Source: Kineococcus xinjiangensis
Lineage (GTDB): Bacteria > Actinomycetota > Actinomycetes > Actinomycetales > Kineococcaceae
DNA length: 64,000 bases
NCBI RefSeq assembly: GCF_002934625.1
Contig: NZ_PTJD01000018.1
Coordinates: 1 to 64,000, forward strand
Direction of reading: 5' to 3'
The notes beneath the pieces were generated by a model. The model had not been told where the DNA came from, made no database searches, and was given only the letters and a program-made list of their open reading frames with translations. Below, piece after piece: positions 35,648-46,819 of this stretch. The position numbers and the translations under genes were made by a program. The stretch's first letter is position 1; every line of letters starts with the position of its first letter.

Positions 35648-36234
35648 GCAAGCGCGCGCTCGTCGTCGTGGACGTGCAGAACGACTTCTGCGAGGGCGGC
35701 TCGCTGGCCGTCGCCGGTGGCGCCGAGGTCGCCGCCGCCACCAGCCAGCTGCTGGCCCGCGGGGAGCTGCACTACGACCACGTCGTCGCCACCCAGGACT
35801 TCCACATCGATCCGGGCGGGCACTTCTCCGACAGCCCCGACTTCGTCGACTCCTGGCCGGTGCACTGCCGGGCGGGCAGCTACGGCGCGCTGCTGCACCC
35901 GTCCCTGGACACCCGCCGCATCGAGGCGGTCTTCCGCAAGGGGCAGTACGCCGCGGCGTACTCCGGCTTCGAGGGCACCACGACCCGGATGGACCCCGAG
36001 GGCGGGGAGCTGGCCACGGGCCTGGCGGACTGGCTGCGGGAGCGGGAGGTCGCGCAGGTGCACGTCGTGGGCATCGCCACCGACCACTGCGTGCGGGCCA
36101 CGGCGCTCGACGCGGCGCGGGAGGGCTTCGAGACGACCGTCCTGCTCGGGCTGACCGCCGGGGTGTCGCAGGACGGCACGGCGCGGGCGGTGGCTCAGAT
36201 GCGCGCGGCGGGCGTGCACCTGGTCGAGGACTGA
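35644..36234 (+). CDS. pncA: Nicotinamidase
   Basis: 196 residues. Deamidates nicotinamide to nicotinate, the substrate of pncB. Motifs: LVVVDVQNDFCEGGSLAV (Asp), TQDFHIDPGGHFSDS (metal site), FRKGQYAAAYSGFEG (Lys) and GIATDHCVRATALDA (catalytic Cys). Overlaps pncB by four bases (GTGA). Confidence 0.96.
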   Translation: MSKRALVVVDVQNDFCEGGSLAVAGGAEVAAATSQLLARGELHYDHVVATQDFHIDPGGHFSDSPDFVDSWPVHCRAGSYGALLHPSLDTRRIEAVFRKGQYAAAYSGFEGTTTRMDPEGGELATGLADWLREREVAQVHVVGIATDHCVRATALDAAREGFETTVLLGLTAGVSQDGTARAVAQMRAAGVHLVED

Positions 36235-36253
36235 CGCCGCGCCGGAGCCCGGC

Positions 36254-37054
36254 TCAGGCCGTGGCGGCCGGGGCGGGCTCAGGCCGTGGCCCCGCCTGCC
36301 TCTTCACCACGACGGTGCCCGGCCACTTGTCGTGCAGCGCCTGCCTGCGCTTGTCCCACAGCGGCCAGAGGTAGTCCAGCACCTGGTAGAGCGCGCCGAA
36401 CCAGCCGAGGTTGCCGAGCATGTCGGCCAGCATCCAGCGCCGGATCGACTCGCTCCACGTCGGCAGGCCGGGGCGGTCCCAGCGGCGCACCCGCAGCCGG
36501 CACAGGAGCTTGCCGGGGGTGGCGCCGAAGTAGCGCAGCATCGGGACGGTGTAGACGGCGGAGACGGCGATGAGGGTGAGCGTGAACGCGAGGGAGTTCT
36601 CGCCCACCCGCGGGTCGGTGGCGAGCCCGGTGATCTGCTGGGGCGTGAGCATCCCGCCGCTGCCGCGGGTGGCCTCCTCCATGAGGGCGAACGTCCGCCG
36701 GAGGTAGCCCCATCCGGCCACCGTCGCCAGCAGCAGCACGATCAGGCCGTCCAGGAAGCGCGCGAGCAGGCGCATCCCCAGCGCCGCGAGCGGCTGCCCG
36801 TCGGGCGTGGTGCGCGCACGTCCCGCCGGCGGCGCGCCGCCCTGCGCGGCCGGGGACCACGGCGGCTGCGCGGCCGGGGCACCGGGCTTGTCGAGGGTGA
36901 GCCCACCGCCGCCGGAGCGGGTCAGCTGCCCGTGCGCGCCCTGCACGGCCCCCGGCGCCTCCCCGTGCGTGTGCTCGGTCCACGCCGCCCCGTCCCACCA
37001 GCGCAGCCGGCCGGGGGCGGAGGGGTCGGGGTACCAGCCTGGGGAGGTGCTCAT
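36254..37054 (-). CDS. DUF2510-RDD membrane protein
   Basis: About 266 residues: N-terminal DUF2510 tryptophan motif (PGWYPDPSAPGRLRWWDGAA), a Pro/Ala linker, and a C-terminal RDD domain with four membrane helices (LARFLDGLIVLLLATVAGW; later ATPGKLLCRLRVRRWD). The function of RDD proteins is largely unknown; some are transporters. ATG 37054 used. Confidence 0.88.
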   Translation of the reverse strand: MSTSPGWYPDPSAPGRLRWWDGAAWTEHTHGEAPGAVQGAHGQLTRSGGGGLTLDKPGAPAAQPPWSPAAQGGAPPAGRARTTPDGQPLAALGMRLLARFLDGLIVLLLATVAGWGYLRRTFALMEEATRGSGGMLTPQQITGLATDPRVGENSLAFTLTLIAVSAVYTVPMLRYFGATPGKLLCRLRVRRWDRPGLPTWSESIRRWMLADMLGNLGWFGALYQVLDYLWPLWDKRRQALHDKWPGTVVVKRQAGPRPEPAPAATA

Positions 37055-37085
37055 GGCTGTGCAGGATGCCACGCGGCGAGCGGGC

Positions 37086-37547
37086 TCAGCGGCGCCCCTC
37101 CGCCCGCCGCGCGATCTCGGCGTTGCGGTCGGCCAGCAGCCGCAGCAGCGCGGGGCGGACGTAGGCGGTGTCCGCCACGGTGCCGAGGGGCCCGAGGGGG
37201 CTGCGCCAGCGCAGGCGGTCGGTCATGATCGTCATGTTGGGGCCCTCCACCTCGAACCGGTGCTCGTGGCGGAACTCCGCGAAGATCCCCGCGCGCATCA
37301 CGTCGACGAAGCGCCCGGGACGCTCCAGCTCCACGATCTCGGAGGTGTGCGAGATCGGCACGACGCCCAGCAGGCGCGCCTGCCAGCGCACGTGCTCCCC
37401 CAGGCCGATCCTGCCGCTCGTGCGCCCGCCGACCGCGCGCACGCCGAGGCGGCGCCCCGCGACGGCCTCCACGTCGACGTCGAGGCTGAGGTCGAAGACG
37501 ACCTCGACGTCTGCGCGCACGAGGGTGCGCACCACCAGCTGCGGCAC
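37086..37547 (-). CDS. SRPBCC/START-like protein
   Basis: 153 residues with the START-like fold pattern: PQLVVRTLVRADVEVVFDLS at the start, HTSEIVELERPGRFVDVMRAG and a C-terminal helix. Probably binds a hydrophobic ligand; no specific function. It lies nine bases from the helicase stop on the same strand. Confidence 0.8.
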   Translation of the reverse strand: MPQLVVRTLVRADVEVVFDLSLDVDVEAVAGRRLGVRAVGGRTSGRIGLGEHVRWQARLLGVVPISHTSEIVELERPGRFVDVMRAGIFAEFRHEHRFEVEGPNMTIMTDRLRWRSPLGPLGTVADTAYVRPALLRLLADRNAEIARRAEGRR

Positions 37548-37555
37548 GTCGTCCC

Positions 37556-39337
37556 CTACACCAGTGTCAGGAGGTGGTCGCGGCGCCGGCGGAGCAGCTC
37601 CACCGGGGCCGACGCGGACGGCGGGCCGGGCACGGCGGAGCGGAGCTTGGCGTAGACGCTGGCGTGCGGCATCTGCCGGCCGGCGGCCACCCGGCCCACG
37701 AGGCCGTGGATCTCCTTGCGCAGCAGGGCGGCGGTGTGCCAGGTGGCGTCCTCCTCGGCGGGCTCGGGCACGTCCTCCGTGCCGGCGCCGTCGAGGTCGA
37801 GGCCCGGCTGCTCCACCCGGGCGGTGCGCTTGCGGATCTCCGCGTCGCGCTGGGCGAGCAGCGCGGCCGTCTGCTCCGGCGAGAGCAGGCCCGGCAGTCC
37901 GAGGAAGTCCTCCGCGTCGGAGTCCAGCGGCTGCAGACCCGCGGTGACCGCCCGGCCCCCGTGCAGGACGTGGGCGAACTCGGCCTGCGCCTCCAGCGCC
38001 TCGAACTCCTTGGGACCGCCCTCGGCGCGCTCCACCGGCAGGGCGTCCAGCTCGCCGGGGTCGGGCAGGGCCTCACCGGGGGCGGGCGCGGCGATGACGT
38101 GGTTGCGGTCGGTCTCCAGCTCCGCGGCCAGCGCCAGCAGGGGGCGGACCGCGGGCAGGAAGACGGTGGCGGACTCCCCGCGGGTGCGGGCGCGCACGAC
38201 GCGGCCGACGGCCTGCGCGAAGAACAGGGGGGTCCGGTACGACGTCATCCACGCCAGGCACGCCGCGCGCGGCACGTCGACGCCCTCGGAGATCATGCGG
38301 ACGCAGACCGCGTAGCGCTGGTCGCCCTCGGCGAACTCCTTGATCTTCGCCGACGCCTTGGGGTCGTCGGAGAGGATGAGCGCCGGCTTCTCCCCCGTCA
38401 CCCGCTGCACGATCTTCGCGTAGGCGCGGGCGTCGTCCTGGTCGGAGGCCAGCACCAGCCCGGCGGCGTCGTGCATGCCGTACTCGCGCAGGTGCGTCAG
38501 CCGCTCGTCCATCGCGGCGATGACGTGCGGCACCCAGTCGCCGCGCGGGTCCAGCGCCGTGCGCCACGCCAGCGCCTCCACGGACTTCGTGGAGGGCTCG
38601 GTGAGGGAGGCGGCGATGACCTCCCCGGCGCTGTTGCGCCAGCGGGAGGTGCCCGTGTAGGCAGCGAAGACGACGGGGCGGACGACGCCGTCGGCGAGGG
38701 CCTGCCGGTAGCCGTAGGTGTAGTCGGCGCGGCTGCACAGGCCGCCCTCGGACTCCGGGGAGTCGTCCTCGACGTAGGAGACGAAGGGGATGCGCTCGTC
38801 GACCTTGGTGCGGAACGGCGTCCCCGTCAGCGACAGCCGCCGGCGGGCGTCGGCGAACGCCTCCCGGACCGCCTCGCCCCAGGACAGCCCGTCCCCGGCG
38901 TGGTGGATCTCGTCGAGGACCACGAGGGAGCGCTTGGCGGTGGCCCGCGCCCGGTGCAGCATCGGGTGCCCGGCGACCTGCGCGTAGGTGGTCACGTAGC
39001 CCTGCATGTCGGGGCGGACCGGACCGACCGCGTTGCTCATCGTCGGGTCCAGCTCGATGCCCATCCGGTGCGCGGCGTCGGCCCACTGGGTGCGCAGGTG
39101 GTCGGTCGGCGCGACGACGACGACCCGGTCGACGCGGCGGGAGTCCAGCAGCCGCCGGGCCAGCGTCAGCGCGAAGGTCGTCTTGCCCGCGCCGGGGGTC
39201 GCGGTGACGAGGAAGTCGGCGCAGTCCTCGCGCGCGGGGTCGAAGTACGCCTCGAGGGCGTCGTGCTGCCACGCGCGCAGGGGGCGTGCCGCAGCGGCGC
39301 CGGAGGCGTGGCTGAGGGCGGGAAGGGTGGTGCTCAC
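37556..39337 (-). CDS. Superfamily 2 DEAD/DEAH-type helicase
   Basis: 593 residues. RAWQHDALEAYF (Q-like motif), Walker A ATPGAGKTTFALTL, motif II VVLDEIHHAGDGLSW, motif III SLTGTPFRTK, motif V/VI MISEGVDVPRA and QAVGRVVRARTR. The C-terminal 180 residues are helical and not recognised. It resembles XPB/RadD-like helicases found throughout actinobacteria beside DUF3039 and yqgE. GTG start. Confidence 0.9.
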   Translation of the reverse strand: MSTTLPALSHASGAAAARPLRAWQHDALEAYFDPAREDCADFLVTATPGAGKTTFALTLARRLLDSRRVDRVVVVAPTDHLRTQWADAAHRMGIELDPTMSNAVGPVRPDMQGYVTTYAQVAGHPMLHRARATAKRSLVVLDEIHHAGDGLSWGEAVREAFADARRRLSLTGTPFRTKVDERIPFVSYVEDDSPESEGGLCSRADYTYGYRQALADGVVRPVVFAAYTGTSRWRNSAGEVIAASLTEPSTKSVEALAWRTALDPRGDWVPHVIAAMDERLTHLREYGMHDAAGLVLASDQDDARAYAKIVQRVTGEKPALILSDDPKASAKIKEFAEGDQRYAVCVRMISEGVDVPRAACLAWMTSYRTPLFFAQAVGRVVRARTRGESATVFLPAVRPLLALAAELETDRNHVIAAPAPGEALPDPGELDALPVERAEGGPKEFEALEAQAEFAHVLHGGRAVTAGLQPLDSDAEDFLGLPGLLSPEQTAALLAQRDAEIRKRTARVEQPGLDLDGAGTEDVPEPAEEDATWHTAALLRKEIHGLVGRVAAGRQMPHASVYAKLRSAVPGPPSASAPVELLRRRRDHLLTLV

Positions 39338-39419
39338 GGTCTGGCCACCGTAGCGGAGGAGCGGCGGGCCGGCGCGCAGGCGACCCCGCGCGTCGCGGCG
39401 GGGCGGGCAGCCGCGGGCA

Positions 39420-39469
39420 GCACGAAGGGATCCGTCACACCTGTTGCGGTGCAACGGATCCCTTCGTGC
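39420..39469. terminator. Long perfect hairpin, probable terminator
   Basis: A 16-bp perfect stem (GCACGAAGGGATCCGT against ACGGATCCCTTCGTGC) with an 18-base loop, no T-tract. It lies at the 3' end of the DUF3039 gene and upstream of the helicase gene. Confidence 0.8.
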
Positions 39470-39489
39470 GTAGCGGACGGGCGCGGCCG

Positions 39490-39792
39490 TCAGTCCCCGC
39501 CGTCCTGGGGAGCGCGGAGGCCGTCGTAGACCTCCTTGCACATGGGGCACACGGGGAAGCGGTTGGGGTCGCGGCCGGGCACCCAGACCTTTCCGCACAG
39601 CGCGATCACGGGCTCGCCGGTGAGGGCGGACTCCAGGATCTTCTCCTTGCGCACGTAGTGCGCGAAGCGCTCGTGGTCGCCGGGCTCGACCCGCTCGTCG
39701 GGCAGGACCTCGCGGTCGAGCACCGACGTCGAGGACGGCGCCGAGGAGGGCGAAGGCAGCGGCGACGGGTCGTCCGGGAAGGGCGTGCTCAT
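39490..39792 (-). CDS. DUF3039 zinc-ribbon-like protein
   Basis: 100 residues. A Pro/Ser-rich N-terminus is followed by FAHYVRKEKILESALTGEPV, then cysteines in ALCGKVWVPGRDP and FPVCPMCKEVYDGL that could form a zinc ribbon. Conserved in actinobacteria beside the helicase and yqgE. Function unknown. Confidence 0.92.
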   Translation of the reverse strand: MSTPFPDDPSPLPSPSSAPSSTSVLDREVLPDERVEPGDHERFAHYVRKEKILESALTGEPVIALCGKVWVPGRDPNRFPVCPMCKEVYDGLRAPQDGGD

Positions 39793-39846
39793 GTCCGGAA
39801 GCGTACGCGAGGAGCGCCGCCCGGCGCCGCTCCCACCGCCGCCGGC

Positions 39847-40419
39847 TCAGTTGAGGGAGGGGTCCTCGGGGAAGCTCGCCACCAGGGCCAGGTCCCCGCC
39901 CTGCCGCCGCAGCACGTCGGCCCACAGCTTGTCCGGGGTGTCCGTGAAGGGGTCGCGGGACTCGGCGGGGAGGACGAACCAGGCGCCCTCGGCGATCTCC
40001 CCCTCCAGCTGCGCGGCGCTCCACCCGGCGTAGCCCGCGAAGATCCGCAGCCCCGCCAGCTCGGCGGCGACGACCTCCGGCGGGGCGTCGAGGTCCACCA
40101 GACCGACCGACCCCAGGCCGACGGAGCCGAAGACGCGGCGGACCCCCAGCGGCTCGGGCCGGTCCCCCGGCACGGCCACCAGCCCGAGGGCGGAGTCCAG
40201 CGCCACCGGCCCGCCCTGGTACAGCTTGCCCGGCGCGGTCGTGAAGGGCTGCCAGCCCGGCAGGACGGCGGCCACGTCGACGCTGAGGGGGCGGTTGACC
40301 ACGACTCCGAGCGCGCCGTCCTCGTCGTGGTTGAGCACCAGGACGACCGCCCGGTGGAAGTTGGGGTCCTTCAGCGCAGGAGTCGCCAGCAGGAGCTTCC
40401 CCGTCAGGCCGCTGGTCAT
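39847..40419 (-). CDS. YqgE/AlgH family protein
   Basis: 190 residues, family UPF0301. Motifs: GKLLLATPALKDPNFHRAVV, NHDEDGALGVVVNRPLS, YQGGPVALDSALGLVAVPGD and FAGYAGWSAAQLEGEI. Its precise function is unknown in actinobacteria. Follows DUF3039 order seen elsewhere. Confidence 0.94.
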   Translation of the reverse strand: MTSGLTGKLLLATPALKDPNFHRAVVLVLNHDEDGALGVVVNRPLSVDVAAVLPGWQPFTTAPGKLYQGGPVALDSALGLVAVPGDRPEPLGVRRVFGSVGLGSVGLVDLDAPPEVVAAELAGLRIFAGYAGWSAAQLEGEIAEGAWFVLPAESRDPFTDTPDKLWADVLRRQGGDLALVASFPEDPSLN

Positions 40420-40512
40420 GAGGACATCTTGCCTCGCGCGCCCGTCCGCGGCACGCTGACGTGACCGCTCTCAACGAGTTCGTGACCTGGGGCCGGGCGC
40501 ACCCCGCGGACA

Positions 40513-40550
40513 CCGAAGGGCCCGGTCACCGCGGTGACCGGGCCCTTCGG
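40513..40550. terminator. tmRNA terminator
   Basis: An 18-bp near-perfect palindrome (CCGAAGGGCCCGGTCACC and its complement around GC) just beyond the 3' end of ssrA. No T-tract. It may also serve the yqgE side. Confidence 0.88.
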
Positions 40551-40559
40551 CTGGTGGGG

Positions 40560-40921
40560 TGGAGGTGGCGGGAATCGAACCCGCGTCCGTCGGCGTGGGA
40601 ACAGGGCTTCTCCGGGTGCAGCCTGCTACTGGTCTACTCGGCCCCCACGATCACGCAGGCAAGTCGTGGCCAGGCCCAGCCGCGTTGCGTGTCCCTCCCA
40701 CCTACGCGACCTCGGTGGGAGGTGAGCCTCCTAGTCGACGCCAGGACCCGGGGCGGAGGCGCACCCGGGCTGACGGACTCGCACTCGCTCAGGCAGCGAG
40801 GGCGAAGTCGGTGCGCTTGGAATCGGCACCTATTGGTTTGCACGGGGCGTTGACGAGATGACCGTGCATCCTCGACCCGCTTCCCCTGCTTCGACGACCG
40901 ACGTCGAAACCTGTCACCCCC
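40560..40921 (-). ncRNA. ssrA: tmRNA
   Basis: Ends as expected: acceptor GGGGGTG at the 5' end (40921-40915) pairing with CACCTCC at the 3' end, a T-arm GCGGGTTCGATTCCCGC, and a tag reading frame whose coding strand gives ADSKRTDFALAA followed by TGA. With the charged Ala the tag becomes AADSKRTDFALAA, matching the actinobacterial ALAA ending. It rescues stalled ribosomes with SmpB, whose gene lies 155 bases upstream. Confidence 0.95.
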
Positions 40922-41076
40922 TGTTGAGTTGTCAACGACTGCTCGTTGTCACCCACCGCCGCGGCTTCCAAGACCGGCAGCGGTGGGACCACTCTACGCC
41001 AGGAACCGCCCGCGCACCCCGGCGATTCCCGCAGCCGCTCCCCCGGCGCACGCCCGTGGGCGCCCCGGGACGGGAC

Positions 41077-41550
41077 CTACTCGCGGTTGCGGCGGAGCGA
41101 CATGGCCCGCTCCGCCTCGCGGCGGTCCTGCCGCTCCCGCAGCGCGTGGCGCTTGTCGTACTGCTTCTTGCCCCGCGCCAGGGCCAGCTCGACCTTGACG
41201 CGACCGTCGACGAAGTACAGGGCCAGCGGGACGACGGTGAGGCCGGACTCGCGCAGCTTGCCCGCCCACTTGTCGATCTCCTCCCGGTGCAGGAGGAGCT
41301 TGCGCTTGCGCCGCGGTGCGTGGTTCGTCCACGTGCCCTGCACGTACTCGGGGATGTGCACGCCCTCCAGCCACATCTCCCCGCCCTGCAGGCTCGCGTA
41401 GCCGTCGACGAGGGAGGCCCGCCCCATCCGCAGGGCCTTGACCTCCGTCCCCATGAGGGAGACGCCCGCCTCGTAGACGTCCTCGACGTGGTAGTCGTGC
41501 CGCGCCTTGCGGTTGCTGGCGATCACCTTGCGGCCGGTCTCGCGCGGCAC
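41077..41550 (-). CDS. smpB: SsrA-binding protein SmpB
   Basis: 157 residues. Motifs: [54 protein letters not shown] and [18 protein letters not shown]. Binds tmRNA and guides it to stalled ribosomes. Directly upstream of ssrA on the same strand, the usual bacterial order. Downstream of ftsX by about 118 bases. Confidence 0.97.
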   Translation of the reverse strand: MPRETGRKVIASNRKARHDYHVEDVYEAGVSLMGTEVKALRMGRASLVDGYASLQGGEMWLEGVHIPEYVQGTWTNHAPRRKRKLLLHREEIDKWAGKLRESGLTVVPLALYFVDGRVKVELALARGKKQYDKRHALRERQDRREAERAMSLRRNRE

Positions 41551-41668
41551 GGTGCGTCCTCCTGCTCGTCTGCGGGTCCCGGCAGCGCTCCGGCGGGACT
41601 GGACCAGCCACTCTACGAGCGCCCTCGGCCCGCCCGCACCGCGATTGCCCGCCCACCGCGGGCCCCCG

Positions 41669-42583
41669 TCAGATCCGCAGCCAGCGGTGCAGGCTGATCA
41701 GCGAGGCGAGGACGGCCACGGCGATCCCGAGGCCGAAGAGGTACGGCAGCTGCTGCAGCACGTCGGTGGTGTCGATGAGGCGCACCTGCAGCTCCCGGCC
41801 GGAGGACAGCTGCCCCAGGCCGCGGTCCACGATGACCCACAGGGCCGTCGAGGCCAGCGCGGCCCCCAGGAGGGTCGCCAGGACGCCCTCGAGCACGAAG
41901 GGCAGCTGGATGATCCAGCGCGAGGCGCCCACCAGCCGCATGATCCCGATCTCGCGGCGGCGGCTGAAGGCGGTGAGGCGGATGGTGGTCGAGACGAGCA
42001 GCACCGCGCAGAGCAGCATGAGCCCGGCGAGGACGAGCGCCACGTAGGTCGCGGCGTCCAGCGCCGCGAAGAGCGGGTCGAGGATCCGGTGGTCGTCCTG
42101 GACCCGCTCCACACCCGCCGTGTTCGCCAGCTGCTCGGCGATCACCTGGTACTTCGTGGGATCGGCCAACTTGACCCGGAAGGACTCGGGCAGGACGTCC
42201 GGCGTCACGTTCTCGGTGATCGCGGAGTCCTCGAACTGCTCGATGAAGCGCTCGTAGGCCTGCTGCGAGGACTCGTAGAAGACGCGGTCGACGTAGGGGT
42301 CGAGCGGGCCGGTCTCCAGGGTCTCGAGGATGGCGTCGCGCTGGGACTGCGTCACCGCGCCGTCGATGCAGCGCGGGCTGTCGTCGAGCTCCCCGCACAG
42401 GTACACCGACACCTGGACCTTATCGTACCAGAAGCCCTTCATCGTCTGCACCTGCGACTGCACCAGCAGCGCGGCGCCGAAGAAGAACAGCGACACCATG
42501 GTCACGAGGATCACGGAGATCGCCATGGACAGGTTGCGTCGCAACCCGATCCCCATCTCGCTGAGCACGAAGCCGACGCGCAC
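41669..42583 (-). CDS. ftsX: Cell-division ABC permease FtsX
   Basis: 304 residues. N-terminal helix after [20 protein letters not shown], a large extracellular domain (about 60-170) with a Cys pair in [15 protein letters not shown], then three membrane helices ([56 protein letters not shown]). With FtsE it activates RipC-type cell-wall hydrolases at division. Downstream of ftsE by 41 bases. Confidence 0.96.
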   Translation of the reverse strand: MRVGFVLSEMGIGLRRNLSMAISVILVTMVSLFFFGAALLVQSQVQTMKGFWYDKVQVSVYLCGELDDSPRCIDGAVTQSQRDAILETLETGPLDPYVDRVFYESSQQAYERFIEQFEDSAITENVTPDVLPESFRVKLADPTKYQVIAEQLANTAGVERVQDDHRILDPLFAALDAATYVALVLAGLMLLCAVLLVSTTIRLTAFSRRREIGIMRLVGASRWIIQLPFVLEGVLATLLGAALASTALWVIVDRGLGQLSSGRELQVRLIDTTDVLQQLPYLFGLGIAVAVLASLISLHRWLRI

Positions 42584-42624
42584 GCGCTGCTACCTCCCGT
42601 TCTGCCGTTGCGACGTCGCCACGC

Positions 42625-43314
<690 letters not shown>

Positions 43315-43459
43315 TGAAGTCCGGATCGGCCAGTCTCGGGGGCGGGACGTGCTGGGTGGTGCGCTGGTTCAGCTCCTGGCCTGCTGATCCACCATACGTT
43401 CCGTGACCTCGCGGATGCAGAGGTGGGATGCCCGGACCGGGCGGGTGACCCCGCCCCGC

Positions 43460-44572
<1,113 letters not shown>

Positions 44573-44609
44573 GAACGTCGAGCCTACGCGAGCGCCGGCA
44601 CCGGGCGGC

Positions 44610-45422
44610 TCAGCGGAAGCGGCGGCCCTCGTCGCGGCGCTGGGCGGCCACGGCGAGCGCGGCGAGCAGCAGCGTCCAGCCGGCGAGCACCGGCAGGGTC
44701 GAGGCGGGCACGGGCGCACCCGTCGCGGCGCCCACGACGAGATCGCGGGCGGCGCGGGTGGGCAGCCAGCGCGAGACGGCGTCCAGCCAGGCGGGGAACA
44801 TCGCGGGCGGGAAGAACAGCCCCCCGGCGAAGGCCAGCGGCAGCAGGAGGACCTGTGCGAGCGCCAGCGCCGCCCTGCTGGACAGCGAGAAGCCGATCGC
44901 CAGCCCCAGCACCGCCACGGGCAGCGCCCCCGCCACGACGGCCGCGACGCTCGGCAGCCACCGGTGCACCGGCAGCGCCGCCTCCGTGAGCACGGCGGCG
45001 AGCAGGACGACGGGCAGCAGGCCCAGCAGCCCGAAGGCCGTCCCCGTGAGCAGCTTCGCCCCCAGGCGCGGGCCCGCCCCCACCGGCAGGGTCCGCAGGT
45101 GGGCGTCCCACGGCAGCGCGCGCTCCTCGGCGGTGCTTGCGCCGTAGGTGAAGAGGCAGACGCTCATGACGGCGAAGACGGACAGCTGAGCGGCGGCGGC
45201 CGTCGACAGCGCGGGGTCGCGGGCGATCTGCGGCTGGGAGACGACGAAGAACAGCAGCGACAGGGCGGGGAAGGCGGTGGTGCCCACGACCGCCACCGGC
45301 ACCCGCAGCGCCTCCAGCACCTGCGAGCGGGCGTGCAGCAGGGTGAGGCGGGCCGCGGACGCTCCGCGGCGCCCCGAGGCGAGGGGGGCGGTGGTCGCGG
45401 CGGGGGCGGTGGGGGCGGTCAT
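44610..45422 (-). CDS. ABC-2 type permease
   Basis: 270 residues, about six membrane helices ([58 protein letters not shown] and on), with an Ala/Thr-rich N-terminus. [19 protein letters not shown] is typical of ABC-2 drug/lipid exporters. Its ATG overlaps the ATPase stop (ATGA). Forms an exporter with the next gene. Confidence 0.9.
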   Translation of the reverse strand: MTAPTAPAATTAPLASGRRGASAARLTLLHARSQVLEALRVPVAVVGTTAFPALSLLFFVVSQPQIARDPALSTAAAAQLSVFAVMSVCLFTYGASTAEERALPWDAHLRTLPVGAGPRLGAKLLTGTAFGLLGLLPVVLLAAVLTEAALPVHRWLPSVAAVVAGALPVAVLGLAIGFSLSSRAALALAQVLLLPLAFAGGLFFPPAMFPAWLDAVSRWLPTRAARDLVVGAATGAPVPASTLPVLAGWTLLLAALAVAAQRRDEGRRFR

Positions 45423-46381
45423 CGCCGGCCTCCCCGCTCGGCGCCGGTGATGGCGAGGAAGGCGTCCTCCAGGGAGGCGGGGCTGACCTCCAGGTCGCAG
45501 AAGGGCACCTGCCGGCACACGAGGTCGCGGACGAGGCCGTCGGCGTCGGGGACGAGCAGCTCGACCCGCTCGCCGTCGCGGACGCAGGTCCCCGCTCCGG
45601 CCGCACCCACGGGCTCCGGGACACCGGCGGGCAGCCGCAGCCGCACCCGGCGCAGCGCCACCCGGGAGCGCACGTCGGCCACGGGACCGTCGGCCAGGAC
45701 GCGCCCGCCGCCGAGGACGACGACCCGCTCCGACAGCGCCTCCACCTCCTCCAGGTGGTGGCTGCTGAGCAGCAGGGTGCCGCCCGCGGCGGTGAACCCG
45801 CGCACCGCCTCCCACAGGGCCCGGCGGGCCGTCACGTCGAGGCCGCTGGTCGGCTCGTCGAGCAGCACGACGTCGGGGCGGCCGGCGAAGGCCAGCGCCA
45901 CGCACAGCCGCCGCTGCTGCCCGCCGGAGAGCCCTCCGCACTGGCGTCGGGTCAGCTCGGCCAGGCCGAAGCGCTCCAGCAGCTCCCCGCGCGGGACCGG
46001 GTCGGGGAAGTGCCCGGCGACGAGGTCGACGACCTCTCCCACCCGCAGCGTCGCGGGCAGGCCGGTCTGCTGCGGGGTGCAGCCCAGGCGCCGGCGGGTC
46101 GCCGGGTCGCGCGGGTCGCCGCCCAGGACGCGGACGCTCCCCCGGCCGGGCCTGCGGGTCCCGGCGAGCAGGGCCAGCAGGGTGGACTTCCCGGCGCCGT
46201 TGGGACCGAGGATCCCCACCGACTCCCCCCGCGCCACGGTGAGGGAGACGTCGTCGAGGGCGGTGACCGCGGCGAAGGAGCGGCTGACGCGGTCGACGGC
46301 GACCGCGGGGGTGGCCGCCGCCGTGGAGCGGGCCGGTGGGTTCGCGGGGTGCGGGCCGGTGGTCGTCGGACTGGGGGTCAT
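45419..46381 (-). CDS. ABC transporter ATPase (ABC-2 exporter)
   Basis: About 320 residues. Walker A GILGPNGAGKSTLLALLAG, Q-loop TPQQTGLPATL, signature GLSGGQQRRLCVALAFAG, Walker B VVLLDEPTSGLDV, H-loop SSHHLEEVEAL. C-terminal 80 residues are a typical drug-exporter extension. GGAGGA precedes the ATG. Follows a winged-helix regulator by 84 bases, so export is probably under its control. Confidence 0.94.
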   Translation of the reverse strand: MTPSPTTTGPHPANPPARSTAAATPAVAVDRVSRSFAAVTALDDVSLTVARGESVGILGPNGAGKSTLLALLAGTRRPGRGSVRVLGGDPRDPATRRRLGCTPQQTGLPATLRVGEVVDLVAGHFPDPVPRGELLERFGLAELTRRQCGGLSGGQQRRLCVALAFAGRPDVVLLDEPTSGLDVTARRALWEAVRGFTAAGGTLLLSSHHLEEVEALSERVVVLGGGRVLADGPVADVRSRVALRRVRLRLPAGVPEPVGAAGAGTCVRDGERVELLVPDADGLVRDLVCRQVPFCDLEVSPASLEDAFLAITGAERGGRR

Positions 46382-46465
46382 CGGGTCCTCCGTGGCGTCG
46401 GGCGTCCGGCCGGAGCGGGCGCGTCGTGGGCGCACTGCAGACGGGGCCGGGAGACGGGGCCCGGC

Positions 46466-46819
46466 TCAGGTGGGGCCGGGCTCATCCGTCCCGGCCTCGA
46501 CGAGACCGTCGGCGCCGGCCAGCAGGCGGCGCACGGCGGCGGTGTAGTCGCGGAAGGCGCTGCGACCGGTGGCGGTGAGGGCGACGTAGGTGGCGGGCGT
46601 GCGCCGCTCGTGGGTCTTGGTGACCTCCACGTAGCCGGCGTCCTCGAGCTTGCGCAGGTGGGTGGAGAGGTTGCCCGCCGTCATGTCGAGCAGCTTCTGC
46701 AGGCGGGGGAAGGCGATGCGGTCGTCCGGGCCGAGGGCCGCGAGGGTGGCGGTGACCTTGAGCCGGGCGGCGGCGTGGATGACGGGGTCGAGGTGCGTCC
46801 CGTCGTCGGGTGGGGTCAT
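46466..46819 (-). CDS. Winged-helix transcriptional regulator
   Basis: 117 residues. The DNA-binding part reads VIHAAARLKVTATLAALG, then FPRLQKLLDMTAGNLSTHLRKLEDAGYVEV and a wing THERRTPATYVALTATGR (HTH_34/MarR-ArsR-like). Probably represses the ABC exporter and the membrane gene it overlaps (ATGA with the upstream stop). The ligand is unknown. Confidence 0.9.
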   Translation of the reverse strand: MTPPDDGTHLDPVIHAAARLKVTATLAALGPDDRIAFPRLQKLLDMTAGNLSTHLRKLEDAGYVEVTKTHERRTPATYVALTATGRSAFRDYTAAVRRLLAGADGLVEAGTDEPGPT

